This document shows, piece by piece, positions 25,301 to 36,888 of a stretch of 64,000 bases of DNA; within the stretch, counting starts at the first letter, position 1, and every line of letters starts with the position of its first letter. The notes beneath the pieces were generated by a model, which did not search any database, was not told the DNA's origin, and worked only from the letters and a program-made list of their open reading frames with translations. Position numbers and translations under genes: made by a program. Source of the stretch: Hippasteria phrygiana (Eukaryota > Echinodermata > Asteroidea > Valvatida > Goniasteridae); NCBI GenBank assembly GCA_037893225.1, contig JAZGUH010000559.1, positions 124,001 to 188,000 on the forward strand. The letters run 5' to 3'.

Positions 25301-28300
25301 ATTTTGTGCAATTTTGAACCGTATCTTTTGGTAGAAAATGCATTTTTCAGCACCGCCATACAAATTAAATGCCTCTGAATCTTTCGTGGATTTTTCATCT
25401 TCCTCAAATCCCACCCCTGACACTCGCCCTTGCTGTAAACATATAGCCTGATGATAAGCCTCTGTTTATGTATACAGGTATACTCTGCCCTCGGAATGCA
25501 CAAGGAAGCCATGTCCGACATGACTAAAGCCATATCCATCAAGCCGTCCGCTAAGCTGTACGCACACAGAGCCACAGTCTACTTCAGGGAAGAGGTGAAT
25601 GTTGCCTGATCAGATCTAGATGAAACAGTTCAACTTGGTCTTTGCTATGAAAATGTGAAATCATTTAGTCAAAAATTGAAGTCTTATTTGACCATATAAT
25701 AACCAGTACTTTTATTGGGTTGCCATGCATGGGTTCAGGGTTGTACATGTGCTCAAAATTGCCTACATTTACCAGATGATCACATTTTGCATTCGCTGAA
25801 AACTATTTTTGAACGAAATATGCACACTGTGTCCTCTCTATGTGGTCTTTCTGAAATATGTTTTATTATGTGCTACGTACAGATATTGATATACATTAAC
25901 CCTGACGTCCTAGGCATTACTTTGGTATAAAGATTTGAGCACTACAGAATACTACTTAGTATTTTGTAGCACTGAGTCTCTCTGTGACTGATGAATGGGT
26001 GTGTAATGACAGCAGTCTAGATACTGGCAACTACGAAATACAACTTGTATGTAATAGTGGTAATACAGGTAAGTTACTGGCTACTACCATTTACTAATAG
26101 GATTTAGTATTTTTTAGTATTTGGTACTTCAACCAAATCATCTCTGAAAACCAGTAATTCATACTGTGTTTTCGCCTTGGATGATAACAAAAAAATTTCC
26201 TCTAAACCCAGCAACCGTAGTACTACATATTACTACATACACTATTTGGGGTGAAGTACCAAATACTAAAAATTACTACAGGCATTGCACACAAGTAGGT
26301 GAGAGTACTGCATGCTACATTTTACTACTAGTAGTATTTTGTAGCTTTAGGTGATGTTATGGTTAATACTGTAGGAATTTAGGAGTGTCTCAATTCAAGA
26401 TTTGAAACTTGTCGATTTTTGTGGGGAATGCCTCATTGGAAAGTTCATAACTTATCTAATGCTTACAAATGAACAGTTCAATTCGGCAATTTATTTGTCG
26501 GAGGGAGACCTCAAAAACACGGACATAGCAGCTTATCAACTGTTCCCATACAGACACACGACTGCTCTCGGTGAAGAGAAGCAATTAATAGCTAATATTT
26601 GCGCACGAATACACAAGCACCACGATCCCCCTGGTGATGTGCATTAGACTTGATTTTGTAAAAAGTTACGCGGAGTGGTCGTTAACATTCCCCATCGGGG
26701 TAATTTTCTATGAATCCGCACTTGGATTAATTTCCACCTGTAGAATGCAGTGTGCCACATACCTTTAGCTGCTGGCCTTTTAAACCAGGATGTGGTGTAG
26801 AAAAAAACCGGGAGCACAGTCACATTGTGCTCACTGGGAGGTAGTTGGATGTGTAGCACAATAACAGAGCTGTAGTCAGTCCCTGCAAAGTCCTTTCACA
26901 AGTCCAGTCAGAAGTCCTTTCATAAAGCCGGTCACAAGTAACTGGATGAACAATGACAAAGGAATGCCTTTGTCAAAGCTCATTTGAATATCTTGTGATT
27001 GGGATTAGGACTGGAGGGTTTGTGATGGACTTGTGATGGACTCGATTACAGCCCTGCACAATAATCATGTGATCATGTAAGTTTTACATGACCGAGGCTT
27101 TTTGTAGGGAATTTTTCAGCAATGTTAAAACTGACAATGTACGTTAACTTTTTGGGGACTCGGCTGGCTCTGTAAAACTTACCCCAGCAAACGTAGGCAA
27201 AAACAAATAAACAAGCGAGCAAAGAAAATGCGTTTAGCATCATGTTGTTTCATAATAGGAAGGAGGAGGCCCCGTTTTTACAAAACTTGTATTTATGGTT
27301 CATGCCAGACAATATTTTTAAAGATCAGACAATATTTTCAAAGATGACCAACTCCATTTTTTTTTTCAAGATGGCTGTCAATGAAAGTGGATTCCCCAAA
27401 TCAATTTCAAACGAGCAATTGATCAACTTTTGCATTTTTGTGATGTCTTTTGGAGAAAAGCAAAAAAAAGGGGGGGGGGGGGTGGCCTTAAAAAAAGGAA
27501 ACAGGTCCCCACGATATACGTGTTTCTTGAAATTTTGCCTTACAATCGATACTTGACATAATTTGATATTTACCAGCCGTCCGCATGGGACTTTGACAGT
27601 TTAATTAAATATAAGAGTCTCCACAAGTTTTACCCCAAAAGCCCAATGCCACCCTGACTATAAATGTCAAACACAAACAGATGTGTATCGGTTTATTGTG
27701 CAGAATTAACTATTATAAATTATCTACAAATTGGCTAAGATTAATTAATTGTAAGAGAGACATTTTTCACATTCACCATGTGAAATAGCTTGAAGACATA
27801 CTGTCCGTGCTGTTCAACAAGTTTAATTTGTTATTTTCTCTACATTCGTCTGCAACCCTTCCAAAAAACGGATTTATTCTTGGTTGCTTTTGTGTATCTA
27901 ATGCACACAAAGATACACCTGAATTATTGGCAGGTCACAAATAATTCAATATTCGTAACAGAAATATTTGACAAATACATGTAAACGTGGGTGGGTGTTT
28001 TTTTTTCATTTGATGTCTCATTAAAAAGTGAATAACTTTTGTATCGCTAGAAAAATTAGCAATTAAAAACAAAATTATTTCTCGGTTGAAACTCTGAAAA
28101 AGCACAGACAATATATCTTTAATCTAAACAAATTAGTGTGGTATTCTCCTGATGAAAATATAAGCATGACCAAAACATTGAGAATATACAGATTTTTTTT
28201 CTAAGAACTGCACTTCTATTTTCACAGTTAGATACTTAATATGCAGTATCCAAACAATTTATTTCCATAAGTGAACAAAGAAAACTGGCAGGAGCGGGAT

Positions 28301-31300
28301 TCAAACCTGCGACCTCAGGAATACTGTAACGGCGCTCTACGGCATTTTTGGATTATGACTTCTGACTAGCACCGCTGAACAAAGAAAACTGACAATTTGG
28401 GAGACTGCCAACATAGGGCAAGATAACTCGGTTGGTAGAGTGCCGGTACGGTATTCCGGAGGTCGCAGGTTCGAATCTCTAGTCAGTTTCCCTTGTGGTT
28501 TGTTTGACAAATTTATTTCCAGACATACTGTCAACCATGCAATCCCTTGAGTCACATTTAATTAACCCTAATTAATGTCACCGAATACTACAAAAATACT
28601 ACTAGTAGTAAAATGTAGTATGCAGTACTCTCATCACCTACTTGTGTGCAATGCCTGTGGTAATTTTTAGTATTTGATACTTCAACCCAAATAGTGTACG
28701 TAGTAATATGTAGTACTAAGGTTGCTGGGTATAGAGGAAAAATGTTTATCATCTAAGGCGGAAACACAGTATGAATTACTGGTTTTCAGAGATGATACAT
28801 TTTATTAAATTTGGGTTGGTAATATTACATCCTATTAGTAAATGGTAGTAGCCAGTATTACCACTATTACATACAAGTAGTATTTTGTAGTTGCCAGTAT
28901 CTAGACTGCTGTCATTACACACCCATTCATCAGTCACAGAGAAACTCAGTGCTACAAAATACTAAGTTGTATTCTGTAGAACTAAGTTCTTTATAGCAAA
29001 GTAATGCCTAGGACGTTAGGGTTTTAATATGTTGTTAATATCATCAAACTGTTTCATAATTTCACAGGATTACGTGGGAGCAACAAATGACTTTTTAGAA
29101 TCGATTCGAATCAACAGACATCAGCCAGAAATCTATCACCTCCTTGGCCTGGCATTGTATCATCAGGGCAAGATAAAGGCAAGTATTGTTGAGACGTTGT
29201 TTGTGTGGTTTTAAGAGTGTTAACGATTACTAATGGTTTATTTTTTATTTTTAAAAGAATCTCGCAGCCAAAGGCTGAATTGCAGTTTTTTTTACATTCA
29301 TATAGAAGCTACTATAAAATTCAGTAAAGAAAATTAAAAGAAAAATTTAAAAGCAAAAGAAAACATACAAAAAAGCCAAAAACGGAGATATTACACATCA
29401 AGAAGTAGAAAGGTCACAATACAAAAATTGCACATTCTATAATACACATTAACACAAGTAATCCAATGCAAGAAAACCCAGTAATTTCATTTTTTTTAAA
29501 AGCAAACCAAAATAGAAATCACTAAAAGGTGACAGATTGCAGGCTAAAAAACCAACAAATTGCCAGCCATTGAAACCATGGTAATATAACTCCAACAACA
29601 CATCACAGACCCACAATCATGAAAATCCCCTTAAAACAGTTTTTGTGAAGGACAACTCGATTGTTTATTCAAGATTGACGTTAAAAAAGGACTAATGTAT
29701 TTTATACATCCATATTTGACCCTAACTCCGTTTGACAAAATCAACCAGCACACATTTGCATTAAAGGTACATGTAGTGTACACGATTGGTAATTCTCAAA
29801 TTGTTTGTTTACTGAATTATTACGAAATACCTGAATACTAGACTGTAAGTTAATAGTAGTCTCAATCATCCTGTGAAATTATGGCACCAGGTGTGCTGTC
29901 GTTGTCAAGAAAAGTGGAAATTTATATCGTCTTCCAACGATATCCAGCTGGAAATCGTTGGGAAAACTGCCCTGTAGCCTTTAGTCAAGGCGCGCGTAGC
30001 TACCCGGACGAGTGGCGCGCTGGACATGCTGGCATTCAGGGCGCGTCACGTGTCCAGCTGGTAGCCACGCGCGCCTTGACTAAAGGCTATCATCCGCCCG
30101 ACAATTGAAAACGATCGCCGTTTTTATTTCTGTTTTTTGCCATCCAACAACGCAAAACTTTGAACAGGTCAGTGGAACGATATTTCCTATAACATACTAA
30201 CCCCCAAATCCACCCATTTTTGCAACAATGACCAATCATGTACACAGCCTTTAACACTTAATACCTGGAGTGTTTCTATACCAAGAAATTTGGAAGAGGG
30301 AGCTTAAAAAGGTTTAGGCAGTAACCTATCTTTGAGGACCCCAATTTTAAAAAAATCTTTGATTTTTTGGGGGACAAAATTTTACAAAAACACCCCTAAA
30401 TTTTGTTGCCAAAATTTCCAGCAGCTATATTTATTTCAGACAGTAAACTATTCATATTTATGTTTGTGTCATGATATTAGGATGCTATCAAGTACTACAA
30501 TGAAGCGCTGAAACTGAATGTCAACTTTGTGGATTGTCTTAGGAGTCTAGCTCATGCTTACAGGTAGAGTAACTTACAACGACCATTAACCCTAACCTTC
30601 CCAAATCCTCCTTGCTAAATGGAGGAATTTGGAGGAGTGAGGGTCTTTGGAAGTTGAAGCATCGGAGGAATTTGCAGGATTGAGGGCATAAGGGGATTTT
30701 AACCAAGTCATTTTTTCTCAAGTCACAAGTCAAATGTTCATAAGTCAAGTCAAGTCCCAAGTCAGTTTTTCCAAGTCAAGTCAAATCAAGTCCCGAGTAA
30801 ATTTTTTTCAAGTCAAGTACCAAGTCATAAGTCAATTGTTGCACATAGTTAATTCAAATTCCAATGACAAATGACTTTTGGCTGGCAAAATCAACCATGC
30901 ATGCCTGGTCTTGACGATTCTCCATGCAGTCGTCCAGTGCTGCAGCCCTGCATACGTACTGGACACCCAGCTCGCTATATGCGCCGTAGGCTTGGCATTT
31001 TTTCAACTGGTACGTGCATAGGCCCAAAAGTTGTGTTTGTTTTAACAAAAGTGTTGATGTCAGCAAGTCAAATTTATTCAAAGTCAATTCGAGTCACAAG
31101 TCATGTTTTTTCAAGTCAAGTCTAGTGTCAAGTCATTATTTTTCCAAGTCAAGTCTCGTCTCAAGTCAAAAAAATTGAGACTCGAGTCCGAGTCAGCAAG
31201 TCAAGTCAACAAGACTGGGATTTTGCATCTGGAGGAAAATGGAGAATCCAGGTCATCAGGCCCAATCTGATGCTGGTTGATTTCAGAGGATTGAGGTTAA

Positions 31301-34300
31301 CTAGGGTGTTTACAAAAACCCCTAGAGGATTTTGGAGGATTAATGCAGTGGTCCCCATATTAAGAGGATTTTGGAGGATTCAGGTTACATGCAGCTGAAC
31401 ACTTTGAAATCAGAGGATGTTGGAGGATTCAGGTTACATGCAGCTTGAACACTTTTGAAATCAGAGGATGTTGGAGGATTCAGGTTACATGCAGCTTGAA
31501 CACTTTTGAAATCAGAGGATGTTGGAGGATTCAGGTTACATGCAGCTTGAACACTTTTGAAATCAGAGGATGTTGGAGGATTCAGGTTACTGGGAGGAAA
31601 AAATGATGGAGGGAGTTGGGGTTAAAGGAATTTTTGGCCAAGACCTTTGCAATTCTACTCAAACCATAGAGCTGTAATGAATCACCAGAGTGCCAACTCC
31701 TTATTACATCCTCACACAAATGCTTTGAAGCTGCCCTGGGTGTGGCCATGATTGAAGGGTGTGGCCATGATTGAAGGGTGTGGCCATGATTGAAGGGTGT
31801 GGCCATGATTGAAGGGTGTGGCCATGATTGAAGGGTGTGGCCATGATTGAAGGGTGTGGCCATGATTGAAGGGTGTGGCCATGATTGAAGGGTGTGGCCA
31901 TGATTGAAGGGTGTGTGTGTTTTTTGTGCATGATTGAAAAATCATTAAAATTACCTCAAAAACATCAGTGCGTTGACCGTTTTGCATGCATTTCAGATGT
32001 GCGTCTGTAACATTCAAAAAAGTGTCGCTTAGGTGTTGATGAGTCCACATAGTATGTGCATTGTCTTGCTCATCCTTGTTTATTGTTGAAATTAATGTTT
32101 TGTTCTTTAATCAGAGTTGTATTCGAGTCCCTGCAAGTCCTTTCACAAGTCCTTTCGCAAGCCCAGTCAGAAGTCCTTTCATAAAGCCGGTCACAAGTAA
32201 CTGGATGAACAATGACAAAGGAATGCCTTTGTTAAAGCTCATTTGAATAGCTTGTGATTGGGATTAGGACAGGAGGGTTTGTGATGGACTTGCAGGGACT
32301 TGTAGGGACTTGTGAAAGGACTTACAGGGACTCGAATACAACTCTGTCTTTAATGCTTGAAAGAAGGTGTTCCAGTGGCCTTTCACCATTAGTTCCCCTG
32401 TCCAAACTTTCAGGCACTCTCGCCTGGCTGTCTCATCACATCCTTTCACTGTTGTTGTTTCAAAGGCTAGTACTGTGAGATACTCAAAGTTGTTTCCCCT
32501 CGTACTACCTTTCTTTGAACTCCTTACCTGTAACCTGCTTCCCTTCCACCTATAATCTTTATCTTTCACAATTCAATCAAAATGTGAATAGATACCGTCT
32601 ATCCCTGTGATATTTTCTTGTCTTTTGTAGCCCACACCTCGAGTCACCTATTGGCCTTGTGTTGGGCGAATAAAAATATGCAAACAGGCATACTGAAGCC
32701 ACAATTCTTTTTAGGTTGTACACAAGCATGGCAGATGCACACATTAACGCTCAAATTTAATGTACCGGTAGCCCATTGCCTGTTCCCAGCACATTTTTAA
32801 AGAAGCATTCTAAGTACCCTATCACCATTGTGCACATTATGCATTGGCATCATCACTCCATGAAAAACCACCAATCATGTGTGTGGGATTTTTCTGGCTC
32901 ATCAGTGCCCATGGCTTATCTGGCCTGGGGCCGATTTCACAAAGCGCTAAGACGCGTCTTATCTCGAGTTAGGAAGAGTAATTCTCGTCCTAACTTGTGA
33001 TGCGTCCTAAGAACGATTTCACAAAAGATAAGAAGGGTTTAACGTGTCCTAACTACCTTGACAACGGGGCAGAACCGTTCTTAACTTAAGATCGGTGTGT
33101 GGGTCGTCTTAACTGATGCTGTATGTAGGCTTGCATTGCTGACTGCTTGATGCAATAATGGTGCTGCTACTGGCGCTGGCTGACCACGAAGCCAGACGGG
33201 TGTTAAGAAGAGAACGTCTCTTTCGTGACAGTCGGAATCCGTTGGATAGTTTGAACGACGAGGAAATTGTCTGTACAGATTCACGTGGCAGGGGATAATA
33301 AAACTGCTAGACAGGGTTGGTGAACAAATACAACATGAAACACGGGTAATTAGAAAATAATAAACGGACATTAATAATTTAATTCTTTGTTCTAACGACC
33401 GTTAATAATATTATTAATAATGCCAATAGCACGCATACCGCCTGCAAGCGTTGTTTTAATTTTGTTTAGCGCCACCATTAGAAAGTGTATTGATATGTAA
33501 ATATATTGTGCAACCACACTATTATATCCGTCATTTGGTCATTACACGCATAGAAACCTTTTTTTTTCGGCGGTTTATTGTTATTGAGTTTGCAGACGAC
33601 ATTTCCCAAAAAAGTTTGGAGCCCATCAGCTATCTTGAATCATGTGGAGTGCAGAAGGTTCCGACGTCCGTTTCATTAACACAGCAATACAGATATTCAA
33701 TAGCCGTCGCTTAAGCAAATTTAGCCTCATTCACTAAATATCTTACGGTTTTATTATATTTCCTATTTTGTGAAATCGATCTTAGGATCGACCTTATGTA
33801 AGATAGATCTTATAATTGGGACTCTTCTTAAATTCTAGGATCGATCCTAAGATAAGAAGAGTTTTGTGAAATCGGCCCCTGGGGAGAGATTTAATGCTTA
33901 CTTGCATCAGTATAGCATCAGTATAGCATCACATTTAACTTACAGCATTTGTGATGTGATCTAGGAAAACCCTTCACATGGTGAAAATTTTAATTCTTGC
34001 GTTATATGCATAACGTTAATGAAAGCACTGTGTTGTTTTCAAAACTGATTTATTCATGAGTCTAGGATGTCTGTAACTTGAGTTATGCTGTCAGGAATTT
34101 AAGAAAACCAGCCGACTTCGTTTTGAGAAATCAAGCTTTTAAACCTCTGCGTAACTCATTGAGTTTGCACAAAAAGTTACTGAAAGTTTGCATATTGTTA
34201 CATTTAAAATTATGGAATTTTTAGTTAATACAATGTATTTTCAGGAATGATAATTTACATATTAATAATTTAATTGGTAGCAGAAACTCAAATTGTCCAA

Positions 34301-36843
34301 AAATAAAAATAATCCAGTGGACTATATCTTCAATAAGGGAATAAATATGTGCTGGGCCGGTTTTAAACGTACGTTTAAAACCGCCTTGGGGCCTGGACGC
34401 TGATAATGACCCTCGCCGAAGGCGAGGGTCATTATCAGCGTCCAGGCCCCAAGGCGGTTTTAAACGTACGTTTAAAACCGGCCCAGCACATATTTATTCC
34501 CATTCATAAAATACCTTTTTTGTATAATTAAGCAAAAACCACCGAAAATTATAAATTTCCAATGATTTTGTTGAATTTGTTTTACCTTGGTTTGTAAAAC
34601 ACCCCTTCAGCTATTTAATGGTTCGTGCCACGCGCGAGTAGTGGTAAACATGTCCTTATATGGAAATTGACGCGTGCGCGACGCGCTCGCCAGGTGGTGC
34701 AGAACGCAGCAGTGCCGGTGTAGCGTGAAATTATGGACTCTAAATACGGACGTATCGGTAGTATTGCGCTTGCGTTATTAGGAGAGTGACTGGTCGCTCG
34801 AGTGTTCAACCAATAAAATGGACCAGATTTTGTAGGACTCTACATTTTGTGTGACACCAGACATTTTTTTTAAAACCGCGCCGTGTTTAAACAACTTCCA
34901 GCCGTGTTTAAACAACCGTTTAAACACACCCACGTAACAGGCTCTCGACCAATAGGGATAGTGAAACTCGCTGAGGCATTTATGAATGCAGGTTAAACGA
35001 CATGGGAAGGGTTTTCCCAGATCACATCACATTTAATTAACAAAACAAATATCAAAACCTATATGTGCCTTTTGTTTACATCCAAACCAAATGTGCCCGG
35101 TGGTATGTGCACGCATCGTGTTTTGCATAAATTTGGTTAAGGAGTGACATCAAAGGTCACATAATTCAAAGGCGATCTGACCTGCGACATCACTCCTAAA
35201 CCAAAATTTATGCAAAAACACGATGCGTGCACGTAACACCAGGCACATTCCAATCTAGAGGGCACATTGTCTATAGAACCTGGTGAGGGCTCATTTTAAA
35301 GCTCTTTAGTATATCCCTTAACCCTAACTACCCCAAGCCTTGCAAACTCCAACAGCAGGTTTTGTCAAGTTTTGATGGGTTCAGTACTGCACGGTCTTGG
35401 CACCATTACTTTACATGGAGCTATGATGCAACAATTTGTCGGAGTCCAAAGAATGTGCTATAGGTTTACTGCACAGTGTTGATTTTGACAGGTTGAGGAA
35501 GCTTCCTAGTAAAAAATGCCTAGGGGGTTGGGGTTAAATGATGGGGAAAAAAATTTGATTTTTGGCAGGAAGTGCCAGGTTTTGGCTTGGTGTCACAAAT
35601 GCAGAGAAATTCAAGATTGTCTTTTTGGAATCACAGAATGTGACCTCTTTGTCCTGATTACAGGGAACTTGGCAATTTTGACAAGGCCTTAGAAAAGTTC
35701 AGTGCAGCTTTGTCAATCAACCCTAACCATGTACAGTCCCTGCAACTACGAGGGAGCTTATTATACCAGGCAGGTCATCCCAGAGAGGCTCTTCCAGATT
35801 TTAAGGTACAAAATGTACATTGTGTATCAGTGTTATTGTTCTTGACACCATAGCAGGCTTTCACTTTATTCTTGCTTTTCCTACTCTTTCAAGTCAAGTC
35901 TCAAGTCAAAAAATTAACTGCTCGAGTCCGAGTCAACAACACTGGCTTGCAAACCTTATGATGATTCTCCAATAACTTCGCTTATAGGCCCCAAGTCCCA
36001 ATAGGGCCGGTATGTATACCGTCTCCCAGTACGCAAACCGGTTCATTTTAATCCTCCCAAACCGGGTTGCATACTGTCCGAGCCTCTTCTGGAAGGCTAG
36101 CCCTGTTTGGGAGTCCTTTGTGTCCAATTCCTGGGCTGGTGAACTCTTTTAAATGCAGACAATGGGGTGACTTTAATCCGATAATAATCTTCCACGGGTT
36201 CACAAAGGCCCTAAACGTTTGCTCAGTATTCACACAGTATTCACACTTCAGTAATCACTACACATACACGTACACTCCGTCAGTCATCAGTCAATAAACC
36301 CCCCATTGTCAACACTCTGCAGGGCCATCAGGCAGCAGGCTAGCCAAGCTTAACCGCAAGTCTATTCATTAAGATCACTTTGAAATGCCGACGAGCAAGT
36401 GGACTTGTACCGTGCGGGGAGGGGTAAAATACCGACCGCAGTTTAAACCGGTCTGATACCGGGAGCCGGTATGCAGACTGGCCCTAAATGGACTTCGGGC
36501 CTTATCCCGATCAAGAATATGTATGAGATACGGTAATCTCAGTCTTGGCCCCTCCCGTGACGCTAAAGTCATCTTCTTTGAATTTTGAAAATTTACAGGC
36601 CTGTACCTCACTGGAGCCGCACAATAACGTGTGCCAATACATGAAGGGTCTGTCCTACGCTGCGCTGGGCCAGTTCTATCAGGCCATCAAAGTTAACACC
36701 AAGCTGAAAGTTCTGCACATGCCCGACCCAGGCAGCAGTGAGCAGGACAGGGTCTTGTACGTCAGAGGTTGGTACAGGTGTCAATTTCTGTACATCGAAC
36801 AGGTTTCTATTTTATCAAGGATCATGTTCGAGCAAGTGTATTG

Positions 36844-36888
<45 letters not shown>

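Noticed and set aside
27242..27556. 104-codon plus-strand frame in intron 7
   Set aside because: Low-complexity, includes T and G runs, no family resemblance, lies within an intron.
31582..32050. Three overlapping minus-strand frames with NHGHTLQSWPHPSIMATPF repeats
   Set aside because: Pure translation of the 19-bp minisatellite, which is open in all frames.
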